In this document: positions 1 through 6,049 of the stretch, piece after piece | Layout: the number at the start of each line of letters is the position of its first letter | How positions within the stretch are numbered: the first letter of the stretch is position 1 | DNA from: an uncultured Bacteroidales bacterium | Lineage (GTDB): Bacteria; Bacteroidota; Bacteroidia; Bacteroidales; Bacteroidaceae | Length of the DNA stretch: 6,619 nucleotides | Assembly: GCA_937898885.1 (NCBI GenBank) | Contig: CALDKD010000106.1 | Location: 1-6,619, forward strand | Direction of reading: 5' to 3' | The notes under the pieces: model-generated | What the model was told of the DNA's origin: nothing | The model's database searches: none | Seen by the model: only the letters and a program-made list of their open reading frames with translations | Program-made: the position numbers and the translations under genes

Positions 1-32
1 TCTTGATCATGGACTGAATATGAAGTAAGTCC

Positions 33-65
33 TCCCAGAAATGGTTCGAGATTCGAAGGTGGTAG
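33..65 (+). repeat. 33-nt imperfect direct repeat, copy A
   Basis: This segment matches 830-862 at 27 of 33 positions without gaps. The core GGTTCGAGATTCG (43-55) is identical to 840-852. The two copies lie 797 bp apart on either side of the beta-barrel gene at 199-672. The core resembles a tRNA T-arm, but no tRNA can be folded around it. It may be a dispersed intergenic repeat, the edge of an inserted segment, or a shared gene tail. Its role is unknown. Confidence 0.5.
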
Positions 66-76
66 TCTACTCAGAC

Positions 77-105
77 AAAAAGCATCGCATAATGCGGTGC
101 TTTTT
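77..105. terminator. Strong intrinsic terminator hairpin, possibly bidirectional
   Basis: The arms 77-90 (AAAAAGCATCGCAT) and 92-105 (ATGCGGTGCTTTTT) are complementary over 14 positions, with one G-T wobble. The GC core is flanked by A5 on the left and T5 on the right, so it could stop transcripts from either direction. It would close whatever gene lies left of the window and insulate the gene at 199. Confidence 0.8.
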
Positions 106-173
106 CGTGTGGTGGGTCTTTTAATGATGTGCGTTTTTGATAGCTTCGAGTCCACCCACTGTTGCAAATGTGC

Positions 174-181
174 TATATTTG
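174..181 (+). promoter_or_regulatory. Bacteroidota-type -7 promoter box
   Basis: TATATTTG matches the TAnnTTTG -7 consensus exactly and lies 17 nt before the ATG at 199. No TTTG-type -33 element is seen 19-21 nt upstream, so this is a half match. The predicted leader is short (about 10 nt) and A/T-rich with no Shine-Dalgarno, as is common in this phylum. It supports the start at 199 over the in-frame ATG at 97, which lies within the terminator hairpin. Confidence 0.45.
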
Positions 182-198
182 TTCAAAAATTTAGTTAT

Positions 199-672
199 AT
201 GCTCAATTCACTTAAAATCATTGTTGCCGCCACTCTTCTGGTGGCTTGTTCAGTTTCAGCAATGGCAGGTAATGGTATTGGTGACTTTTCAAGAAACAAA
301 GGAACCATAGGACGCATCGGCGTCGGTGCTCCTGCCAATTTTGAAATAGGCTTGGGTTACCAGTTCAATAAGTATTTCTCCCTTATTGCAGAGGCCATTT
401 CATTCTCGGGACTTACAGCCGTGTCTGGCGTTGTCGACGCCAGATGGTACATGCTCAATGAATCGTTAACCCCTTATGCCGATGCTAAAATAGGTGCCGG
501 AGTTCTCGGAAAAGATATTGATAACAAGAACTGCTTCGGCCCTATCGGCTCCATTATGGCAGGATTGAGCTGGCGCAGGTTCGATATCGGCGCCGGAGTC
601 ATCTACGACCCTTTTCATAAGATTGAGTTCACTTCCGGCCTGACCTGGACCTGCAATTTCGGCAGAAAATAG
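199..672 (+). CDS. Small secreted beta-barrel-like outer membrane protein (157 aa)
   Basis: The protein starts with a short basic segment (MLNSLK), a hydrophobic run (residues 7-20) and a likely signal peptidase I site at AMA-GN (residues 21-25). LVAC at 14-17 also fits a lipobox, so a lipoprotein form is not excluded. The mature part is a series of short alternating glycine/aromatic strands, roughly 37-43, 47-54, 59-66, 75-84, 91-101, 113-125, 127-134 and 142-153. This looks like a small eight-strand outer-membrane barrel, although the last residue is Lys rather than the usual Phe. An in-frame ATG at 97 would add 34 residues without signal character, and the promoter box at 174-181 argues against it. 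The gene stands alone between terminators. No specific family was recognised; the beta-barrel assignment rests on strand pattern only. Confidence 0.72.
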   Translation: MLNSLKIIVAATLLVACSVSAMAGNGIGDFSRNKGTIGRIGVGAPANFEIGLGYQFNKYFSLIAEAISFSGLTAVSGVVDARWYMLNESLTPYADAKIGAGVLGKDIDNKNCFGPIGSIMAGLSWRRFDIGAGVIYDPFHKIEFTSGLTWTCNFGRK

Positions 673-693
673 AACCGGCGGCAGTCGCCCAAA

Positions 694-780
694 TCATTCA
701 TTGAAACAAATCGCCTTTTTTGTTTCAATTCCTATTGCGTTTAACCATCGTAAAACCGTGGCTCTTGCCGTGCCACAAAC
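694..780 (-). pseudogene. Possible 28-codon remnant with HTH-like sequence
   Basis: Read on the minus strand, a 28-codon open stretch bounded upstream by a stop (781-783) contains GTARATVLRWLNAIG and ends in a TGA. The pattern resembles a helix-turn-helix recognition segment. It has no start codon and overlaps the hairpin at 700-729. It may be the tail of a decayed DNA-binding or transposase-like gene, or chance. It is listed because the surrounding 760 bp have no convincing gene. Confidence 0.18.
700..729 (+). terminator. AT-rich hairpin, likely terminator of the beta-barrel gene
   Basis: ATTGAAACAAA (700-710) and TTTGTTTCAAT (719-729) form a perfect 11-bp inverted repeat around an 8-nt loop. 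It lies 27 nt after the stop at 672, and a run of six T precedes the final part of the right arm. The stem is mostly A/T, so its strength as a terminator is uncertain, but the position fits. Confidence 0.55.
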
Positions 781-829
781 TTAAAGACCATTCCAAATCT
801 CAATGAACATCTGGATTTTAAACAATCCT

Positions 830-862
830 TTCCGGAATCGGTTCGAGATTCGGAGGTAGTAG
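830..862 (+). repeat. 33-nt imperfect direct repeat, copy B
   Basis: Second copy of the repeat at 33-65, sharing the exact core GGTTCGAGATTCG and then AGGT and GTAG separated by single-base differences. Just downstream lies the GC-rich hairpin region, whereas copy A is followed by a terminator. The pair brackets the gene at 199-672. Confidence 0.5.
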
Positions 863-1122
863 CTATACTTCTCAACCCCTGTCGCTTTGCGACAGCCCCT
901 GTCAGGGGCATGCGCCATTCCACTGCGTTCCATGGCGGTGGCTGCGCTGCTTCAACTTTCTGCGAAAGTCTCGCTGACGCTCCGTCACGGCGGCTGACGC
1001 CGCCATCGGGCCTTTACCCGCTGTCCGGTCATCGTTTTTGTGGAGTTGCTCTCCGCCGGGCGTGTTGCTCAAATTCCAATTCGAAAATGGGGATATGCCT
1101 ATGGGTGTCCACCCAAAACTGA
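863..1122. other. GC-rich, hairpin-dense intergenic stretch
   Basis: No believable gene is seen here. The DNA is richer in G+C than its surroundings up to about 1060 and carries several perfect short inverted repeats: CTGTCGC/GCGACAG with a TTT loop (879-895), CCCCTG/CAGGGG with a 1-nt centre (896-908), GGCGGC/GCCGCC with a TGAC loop (989-1004), CGGG/CCCG (1007-1020) and TGGGTG/CACCCA (1102-1115). GCTGACGC also occurs twice (973-980 and 993-1000). Short ORFs across it have low-complexity, frame-ambiguous translations. The density of hairpins suggests a dispersed non-coding repeat or structured RNA rather than a protein gene. This is inference. Confidence 0.45.
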
Positions 1123-1170
1123 AAGTGTTTGAAGACTTAAGTTAGACTGTTATACGCGACAAATTCACCA

Positions 1171-1200
1171 AGTTTTGTGGCAGCAAAACTGCTCATTTTT
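1171..1200 (+). terminator. Possible hairpin with T-tract
   Basis: AGTTTTG (1171-1177) pairs with CAAAACT (1184-1190) around a 6-nt loop, and CATTTTT follows at 1194-1200. A competing pairing GCAG/CTGC (1181-1184 with 1189-1192) would exclude the first stem. It could be a weak terminator or a leader structure. No gene immediately upstream needs it. Confidence 0.3.
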
Positions 1201-1208
1201 CACGCCAT

Positions 1209-1242
1209 TTTGCTGTTTGCGCCTGCATTGTCCCTATGTTTG
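1209..1242 (+). promoter_or_regulatory. Candidate Bacteroidota promoter, plus strand
   Basis: TTTG at 1209-1212 and TATGTTTG at 1235-1242 (an exact TAnnTTTG match) are separated by 22 nt, slightly more than the usual 19-21. A start site near 1249 would give a short leader before the ATG at 1265. The match could be chance in A/T-rich DNA. Confidence 0.3.
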
Positions 1243-1264
1243 CCGGACCAAAACATTCATTATC

Positions 1265-1378
1265 ATGCAGGACACACAATTCTTCTTCGACAGCTTCAGC
1301 AGTTATCTCACTAGCCAAGCGGCACCTGTCAGGCAACTCGAGGGCCTTGGGCGCCAAATAAGCGTCAGGGTAATGTAA
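1265..1378 (+). CDS. Possible 37-aa small protein (hypothetical)
   Basis: This ORF starts 22 nt after a -7-like box and ends 4 nt before the hairpin at 1383-1408, giving a promoter-ORF-terminator layout of about 200 bp. The peptide begins MQDTQFFFDSFSSYL and ends in a basic, Arg-rich half. No family is recognised and there is no signal peptide or membrane helix. An overlapping 76-codon minus-strand ORF (1423-1193) has equally plausible codons, so the strand is uncertain, and the unit could instead be a small RNA. Support is positional only. Confidence 0.22.
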   Translation: MQDTQFFFDSFSSYLTSQAAPVRQLEGLGRQISVRVM

Positions 1379-1382
1379 AATC

Positions 1383-1408
1383 AGCCCGACCGATTGCGCG
1401 GCCGGGCT
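1383..1408 (-). terminator. Terminator after the adhesin operon
   Basis: AGCCCG (1383-1388) and CCG (1390-1392) pair with CGG (1399-1401) and CGGGCT (1403-1408), with one internal mismatch and a 6-nt loop. On the minus strand it starts 24 nt after the adhesin stop at 1432 and is followed by GATTTTAC. It is the natural end of the minus operon and could also act on plus-strand transcripts. Confidence 0.72.
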
Positions 1409-1431
1409 AAATTTATTATTCATAATCGATG

Positions 1432-4284
1432 TTATTCACCAGGATAATGGACTGGACGTATCGAGAACCCTTCATATCGAGGGTTAAGACCGAACGCCGT
1501 TGAAGTATTATACTGGCTGAATATAGCTCTTTCATCAAGCATAAAGAACTTCACTTGGTCAGGGAAATCTGTCTGGTAATCCCTTGTCATATAATATCCA
1601 ATACAAGTACTATGATATGCAACGAACTCATAGTTTTCCCAATTGCTTCCTACAGCGAGGCCAGCGGCCGGGATAAAAATTGATTTATCCGAATAATTAC
1701 CTTTTCCTGTGAAAAGACAGCCGGCAACCCCAGTGCCCTCATAATCGGAAAACCACTCGTATCTCGTATTTGCAAGAAGGTTCTCAAAGTCCTGTACACT
1801 CGGAATATGCCAAGGTATTGTCGAGTCTATTTTCTGTGTCCATTCATATGCCACAATATCGGTTCCGTCAGCACCGGACAGATCTCTACTAATGTTTTTG
1901 ATATACCCAAAATTCTGCACAGGGGATGTACATGTATTGGTATTATAGTTTGCTTCTGTAAAACTGTATGTGTTATTAGTTAATGCTCCCGGAAGCCACC
2001 AACTACTGTTGTTGTATATAAATCCTTTATCATCACCCCAACATACATGTTTACCATAATCTTCAGGTTTTCCACCACCGAAATTGTGGGTTGCCCAGAA
2101 GGGGCCGCCCTCCCAAAGCTGTACACCAACCTCTGTAAAACGAGAATACACTGTGCATGATGCCGTATGAGCACCGTCATCGGTTGTGACCGTTATTGTG
2201 GCTGAACCCTTTCCGACTGCATAAACTTTACCGTCATCTACAATTACAGCGCTTCGGTTGCTAGTTCTCCATGTTACAGACTGATTATCAGCATTATAAG
2301 GAGTAATCGTCGCTATCAGTGTCTCGGAACCGTCAACTTCCAGAGTCAACTCGGTCTTATTCAATGAGACAGACGAAACAGGGACAATCGTTACATTTAT
2401 GTCGCAGTAGGCTGTAATGTCTGGATACTCATTCGATGCCGCGGTGATGCGTACCTGGCCGTAATCACGGCATGTTACCTTGCCGTTCTGGTCAACGGTA
2501 GCGACGCTTGTGTTGTCGGACGACCAGATTACTGTCTTATCTGATGCATTTGCCGGCAAAATAGTGGGCGTAAGCGTCAGTTCCTGCCCAAGAGAGGCAG
2601 TTACAGACGTTTGATTAAGGCTAACAGATGTCACCTTGACCCAAGGAATGACTTCGACATTGCAGAAAGCCATCTTTTCGTCACAAGCTGCAACAACTGC
2701 CGCATGTCCTGCCGAAATGCCACTGATATTGCCTTCCTGATCGACCGTTACTACGTCTGTATCGGTACTTGTCCAGACGACACTACCGGAAGCCTTCTCA
2801 GGCAATAATAGAGCAGTAACCTTTGCGTCGTAGCCTTCCCTTATTTGGAGAGACTCAGGACTAATGCTTATCCCCTCAACAGGGATCGGTGCGCTGTATA
2901 CGGCGCGGACGGGGAGACCATAATAGTTGTTGCAAGGCCGGCAACTAGCCCCGCCAGTTTGAAGAACTAACGCCGTATTGCTCTCAGAAACATTCAGGAC
3001 AGCAATACTGCCGACGTTTTGGAGACTTTCCTGTCCCACACCTGAAAAAGGAATGAATATGGAATTGCCAGCATAATCTCCCTTACCAGATATAATCCAG
3101 CCTTTAACGCCAGTCCCATTATAATCAGGCTCGGAACTAACCGTTGTTTTTGACCGGATAAGGGTACATTCAGCCGTTGTCGGCATTCTCCAATCACCAC
3201 CCCAGAATACTGCGGCGGGGTCGTGGGCAGCATCAAGCGGTGATGCTGCGGACACGCCAGGGGTTGATGAGTAGTTGGCCTCAGTGAAGCCGCCGCTGAA
3301 AGCAGCACCGGTCAAAGCATTCTTCCAGTTTGAGCGGTCATACACATAGCCTACTGTATTGCCCCATGAGAAATACCAGCCATAATCTTCAGGGGCGCCG
3401 CCACCGATATTGGTCGTTGCCCAGAACGGTCCGTCCTCCCAAAGCTGCACTGCCTCGTGGGTGAACTCGCTGGACAGGGTAATCTTATAGACCGTATTGC
3501 GATCGAAAGTTAGTGAAGGTACATCCTTTACAAACGTTGCACCATCCATTGCTGTGAATGTGAAAGTGAGGTCGCTGTAGGTTCCGGGTGGAACGCAGAT
3601 ATTGAAAAACTTAGCCGACTTGCCCAATGATGTGCCGGTGCCGAGATCAAGGGTGATTCCAGCATTACCGGAAGTCGTTATTACAGCATTGTCATTGTTG
3701 TCAATCGTAAACGTACCGCTCAGTGGCTTTGTCCCATCCTGAATCTTTATGGATTTCAAGACAACGTCCGGGGTGACTGAGTTTACAACGACCTGCATCA
3801 TTGCTCCAAGGTTCTTGAAGTTGATCTGCTCGTTCTGCCGGTCTCCCAAGGATATTTCGGAATACATCAGCATTGTCTGGGAGGCAGTCTGTTTGGACGG
3901 CCAGGTCAGGATTGTTTCTACACTGTGGTCAACCTCTGCGATATTCGCAGGATAATACGCCCTGACAACGTCGTTTTCCCAAACTTCACATTCGGTGGCA
4001 TTATTCTGACGGAACGTTCCTTTGGCCGTTCCTTCACCCGCTACAAGTATGAATTCATCCCATGAGCCGTCTTCATCGGTAATGGTAATCAGATCGCCTT
4101 CATTCCACAGGATGTCATATTTATAAGACATTGTAGTCTTTGTGTCAGTATTGATATCCTCTGCGATGGCAGTGAATGACGTGAGGGGCTTTCCGTCCGG
4201 AACATTATTTGTCAACTCCTCCTGACAACCTATGAAGGAGAATGCAGACGCAAGAAGCATCGTGCAACAAATGAACTTTCTCAT
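1432..4284 (-). CDS. Fimbrillin-like/FISUMP/Big_2 surface lipoprotein, probable adhesin (950 aa)
   Basis: The start MRKFICCTML leads to a lipobox ending at Cys20 (SFIGC), followed by QEEL. Acidic residues after the lipid Cys are a known Bacteroidota export signal to the outer face of the outer membrane. Domains by eye: a fimbrillin/Mfa-like beta domain at about 30-272 (TKTTMSYKYDILWNEGDLITI near 48-68 is typical); a FISUMP-like domain at about 276-465 (LWEDGPFWATTNIGGGAPED, then WRMPTTAE at 365-372, ending LPVRAV); three Ig-like Big_2 repeats at about 468-547, 549-634 and 636-714, each with the W.S.....V..V...G pattern; and a second FISUMP-like domain at about 716-947 (LWEGGPFWATHNFGGG, WHIPS at 825-829, ending GFSIRPV). 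The two FISUMP copies also resemble each other at DNA level. A role as a surface adhesin or pilus-associated protein is inferred. It has no C-terminal sorting domain, so the lipid is the anchor. It is the second gene of an operon with the 48-aa peptide gene, 19 nt upstream. Confidence 0.9.
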   Translation of the reverse strand: MRKFICCTMLLASAFSFIGCQEELTNNVPDGKPLTSFTAIAEDINTDTKTTMSYKYDILWNEGDLITITDEDGSWDEFILVAGEGTAKGTFRQNNATECEVWENDVVRAYYPANIAEVDHSVETILTWPSKQTASQTMLMYSEISLGDRQNEQINFKNLGAMMQVVVNSVTPDVVLKSIKIQDGTKPLSGTFTIDNNDNAVITTSGNAGITLDLGTGTSLGKSAKFFNICVPPGTYSDLTFTFTAMDGATFVKDVPSLTFDRNTVYKITLSSEFTHEAVQLWEDGPFWATTNIGGGAPEDYGWYFSWGNTVGYVYDRSNWKNALTGAAFSGGFTEANYSSTPGVSAASPLDAAHDPAAVFWGGDWRMPTTAECTLIRSKTTVSSEPDYNGTGVKGWIISGKGDYAGNSIFIPFSGVGQESLQNVGSIAVLNVSESNTALVLQTGGASCRPCNNYYGLPVRAVYSAPIPVEGISISPESLQIREGYDAKVTALLLPEKASGSVVWTSTDTDVVTVDQEGNISGISAGHAAVVAACDEKMAFCNVEVIPWVKVTSVSLNQTSVTASLGQELTLTPTILPANASDKTVIWSSDNTSVATVDQNGKVTCRDYGQVRITAASNEYPDITAYCDINVTIVPVSSVSLNKTELTLEVDGSETLIATITPYNADNQSVTWRTSNRSAVIVDDGKVYAVGKGSATITVTTDDGAHTASCTVYSRFTEVGVQLWEGGPFWATHNFGGGKPEDYGKHVCWGDDKGFIYNNSSWWLPGALTNNTYSFTEANYNTNTCTSPVQNFGYIKNISRDLSGADGTDIVAYEWTQKIDSTIPWHIPSVQDFENLLANTRYEWFSDYEGTGVAGCLFTGKGNYSDKSIFIPAAGLAVGSNWENYEFVAYHSTCIGYYMTRDYQTDFPDQVKFFMLDERAIFSQYNTSTAFGLNPRYEGFSIRPVHYPGE
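2054..2124 (-). repeat. Intragenic repeat, second FISUMP domain entry
   Basis: This segment matches 3380-3450 without gaps at 58 of 71 positions. The last 35 nt match at 31 of 35 (GTTGCCCAGAA core). It encodes the conserved opening of the second FISUMP-like domain (LWEGGPFWAT to PEDYG). The DNA-level similarity points to an intragenic duplication rather than distant domain acquisition. Confidence 0.7.
3380..3450 (-). repeat. Intragenic repeat, first FISUMP domain entry
   Basis: Partner of 2054-2124, lying 1326 bp away in the same orientation and reading frame. It encodes LWEDGPFWAT to PEDYG of the first FISUMP-like domain. Recombination between the copies would delete the three Big_2 repeats and leave one hybrid FISUMP domain in frame, because 1326 is divisible by 3. 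Confidence 0.7.
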
Positions 4285-4303
4285 ATCCGATTGCTCTATT
4301 AAA

Positions 4304-4450
4304 TTAACCTAAATCTATAACTCCACCATCATCTGCGGGCTCATTTCCATCTTCACTGGAGCAAAGCACGCCTTGCACTTTAACTTCAATGACTTTTGCC
4401 TTCGGGCTTCTATACTCCGGGGCAAATTCTTTTTTCTTTATATTTCCCAT
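4304..4450 (-). CDS. 48-aa peptide gene leading the adhesin operon
   Basis: The predicted peptide has a basic head (MGNIKKKEFAPEYR), a conserved-looking middle (SPKAKVIEVKVQGVLCSS, residues 15-32, one Cys at 30) and an acidic, glycine-ending tail (EDGNEPADDGGVIDLG). It has no signal peptide or membrane helix. From memory, short proteins of the type SPK-x-VIEV-x-GVLC-x-S are frequent and uncharacterised in Bacteroidales and often sit before fimbrillin-like lipoprotein genes; this should be checked. An in-frame ATG at 4492 would add 14 residues, but the promoter box at 4497-4504 puts the transcript start near 4490, inside or after that codon. The ATG at 4450, preceded by A-rich sequence, is therefore preferred. 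The adhesin gene follows after 19 nt. The function is unknown; the shape (basic leader, Cys, acidic Gly-rich tail) could be a processed peptide, but no modification enzyme is in the window. Confidence 0.72.
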   Translation of the reverse strand: MGNIKKKEFAPEYRSPKAKVIEVKVQGVLCSSEDGNEPADDGGVIDLG

Positions 4451-4496
4451 TTTTTCGATATTATTTTGTTTCTTGATATGCATAATATGCAATCAG

Positions 4497-4527
4497 CAAA
4501 TTTATGTTCAGCAGGCCATTGTAGCAA
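4497..4527 (-). promoter_or_regulatory. Promoter of the peptide-adhesin operon
   Basis: On the minus strand, TTG (4527-4525) is followed after 20 nt by TAAATTTG (4504-4497), an exact match to the -7 consensus TAnnTTTG with correct spacing for the -33 element. The expected start near 4490 gives a leader of about 40 nt to the ATG at 4450. The weak -33 (TTG rather than TTTG) suits a promoter that needs an activator. Confidence 0.65.
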
Positions 4528-4534
4528 TGACATA

Positions 4535-4577
4535 TTTTACTCAATTCCGCTTGAATCCTTTGAGTATTATTACTCAA
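4535..4577. promoter_or_regulatory. Candidate operator: TACTCA/TGAGTA inverted and direct repeats
   Basis: Three half-sites occur in 43 bp: TACTCAA at 4538-4544, TTGAGTA at 4560-4566 and TACTCAA at 4571-4577. The last two form a perfect 7-bp inverted repeat with a TTAT spacer. The first and third are direct repeats extended to TTACTCAATT(C/T)CG, 33 bp apart, close to three helical turns. The block sits about -45 to -87 from the predicted minus-strand start and 62 bp before the regulator's ATG. The 469-aa LuxR-type regulator next door is the natural candidate to bind it. Binding is inferred. Confidence 0.5.
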
Positions 4578-4639
4578 TTTCGGGTGGGTAGCGAATCGGA
4601 ACCGGAAGATTTTACAGAAATTGCCGTAACTTTATCCAT

Positions 4640-6049
4640 ATGAAAAAGATTATCCTTTCCGTATTCTTCGTGTTGATGACGATGCTGTGCTGCCATGCCC
4701 GGAAGGCGGACGCAATAGTCGTCGATGAGACAGCATTGAAGGAGGCCGAGGTCTCCGGAGATGTGCACGAGACCATCAGGCAGCTTGCGATATGTGGTAA
4801 CGCATGGTCCGACGCCGGAGATATGGACAAGGCCCGCGATTACTGCTGCAGGGCTTTTTCACTGATGAAGGGTTCTTCGGATGCTTCCCTCATGGAGACC
4901 AGCTTCACCATCTCCAACTCCTTGTTCACCATAGCCAGGATATACCGAAAGAACAATGACCCTGACAAGGCGCTGGAATACCTTGAGCGAAGCATCAAAT
5001 TTGAACAAGCACTCAATCGCTCGCATATGACCAGCAGGCGGTATGAGGAGAAAATCGAAATTTTGATAGATGAGCACCGCTACGATGAGGCCATGGCGGC
5101 TGTCCAGGAATTACGGGACGACGCCGCTCTCCGTCGGAATAGCCAGCACTATATCTCCAAGTCCTACTATCTGGAAGGCCTTTGCAGAGAAGCCCTTGGA
5201 GATACTGCCGGAGCGGAGGCTTCAATAGAGAAGGCTGTCGAATGGGCCGACAAGATATACTTCAATTCAAACCATGTTGACCTTCCTGTTTTCCTTAACA
5301 AACTGGCCCAGTACAGCATTGCAAAGGGTGACACGGTTGCAGCGACCGGCTATTACGGACGCGCCATGGGTATCATCGATACCTTCGGGAATAAGGTCCT
5401 CAATAATGATGTATGCAACGGTCTGGCGGATCTATATGCGAAGTCCGACCCCGAACTCAGCGCGGAATACCGTCAGAAAGCGCAGAATTATGATTATCTG
5501 CCCGAACTGGAGGCACTGGCATCGAAGGTCGCCATCGACAGCATAGACTTCCCGAGGCGAGAGCGCGAGCAGCTGATACGCAACCAGAAACTGAAGATAT
5601 TCGCCATCACCAGTATCGCTGCCCTACTGATGCTGATTCTTCTTCTGCTCCTGCTGCGCAACCGGAATCTGCACAGTCTGGCAGAGGCGAGGAAGATACA
5701 GAACGAGTCCCTGAAGCAAAGCCTGGAGCAGAAGAGCAAGCTGCTGGAACTGGCCCAGAACGTTCAGGACGAGAGGATCAGTAAGGAGATGAAGGACATC
5801 GCCGACCAGATGGGCGCAGACTCGAAGCTCACAAAACGTGAGCTTGAGATTGCAACCATGATCAGAGATGGCCTTCAGAACAAGGAGATCGCGGACAAGC
5901 TGTGCCTAAGCGTACGCACCGTGGAGAACCACAGGCGCTCGCTTTACCAGAAGATCGGCGTAGGCAATTCCGCAGAACTCATAAAAATCATCGGACAATA
6001 CCTTCAGAAACAGTCCCAGGAATCTTCATCATCCAACATAATAAGTTAA
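4640..6049 (+). CDS. Membrane-spanning TPR-LuxR transcriptional regulator (469 aa)
   Basis: MKKIILSVFFVLMTML is a signal peptide (cleavage near residue 20). Helical repeats of TPR type fill about 35-250 (for example AGDMDKARDYCCRAF at 59-73 and NDPDKALEYLERSIK at 106-120), expected in the periplasm. A single membrane helix lies at about 319-339 (leucine run flanked by Lys/Arg), then a charged coiled coil at about 344-385. A LuxR/GerE HTH follows at about 396-452, with the hallmark residues LTKRELEIA, G.QNKEIA, L.LS.RTVENH and the KIGV end. There is no kinase or receiver domain, so this is a one-component regulator: the outside TPR region would sense a protein or peptide and the inside HTH would bind DNA. 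It is divergent from the peptide-adhesin operon, the usual place for a dedicated regulator. No convincing -33/-7 pair was found for this gene; TAACTTTA at 4627-4634 is near-consensus but only 5 nt from the ATG. The stop is followed by no clear terminator. Confidence 0.9.
   Translation: MKKIILSVFFVLMTMLCCHARKADAIVVDETALKEAEVSGDVHETIRQLAICGNAWSDAGDMDKARDYCCRAFSLMKGSSDASLMETSFTISNSLFTIARIYRKNNDPDKALEYLERSIKFEQALNRSHMTSRRYEEKIEILIDEHRYDEAMAAVQELRDDAALRRNSQHYISKSYYLEGLCREALGDTAGAEASIEKAVEWADKIYFNSNHVDLPVFLNKLAQYSIAKGDTVAATGYYGRAMGIIDTFGNKVLNNDVCNGLADLYAKSDPELSAEYRQKAQNYDYLPELEALASKVAIDSIDFPRREREQLIRNQKLKIFAITSIAALLMLILLLLLLRNRNLHSLAEARKIQNESLKQSLEQKSKLLELAQNVQDERISKEMKDIADQMGADSKLTKRELEIATMIRDGLQNKEIADKLCLSVRTVENHRRSLYQKIGVGNSAELIKIIGQYLQKQSQESSSSNIIS

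Noticed and set aside
2..28. Possible C-terminal tail of a gene left of the window (LDHGLNMK then TAA)
   Set aside because: Eight codons are too few to judge. Another frame is also open across the region, so no gene end can be claimed, although the terminator at 77-105 implies one nearby.
43..65. tRNA-like T-arm sequence GGTTCGAGATTCG
   Set aside because: No acceptor stem, anticodon arm or matching 5' half can be found; a similar copy at 840 also lacks them.
113..159. GTGGGT/ACCCAC inverted repeat upstream of the beta-barrel gene
   Set aside because: Six base pairs with a 35-nt loop is expected by chance; TCCACCCA also recurs at 1108-1115 but is too short to interpret.
910..1122. 70-codon plus-strand ORF starting MRHSTAFHGG
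   Set aside because: It lies wholly in the hairpin-dense GC-rich repeat and its composition (Cys/Arg/Ser-rich) is typical of translated non-coding repeat.
1193..1423. 76-codon minus-strand ORF downstream of the adhesin
   Set aside because: Its first codons run through the terminator hairpin at 1383-1408, it lacks a promoter and its product is unfamiliar. It was kept only as an alternative reading to the small plus-strand ORF.
4451..4492. Longer 62-aa version of the operon's first peptide
   Set aside because: The predicted transcript starts near 4490, so the ATG at 4492 would be at or before the mRNA 5' end.
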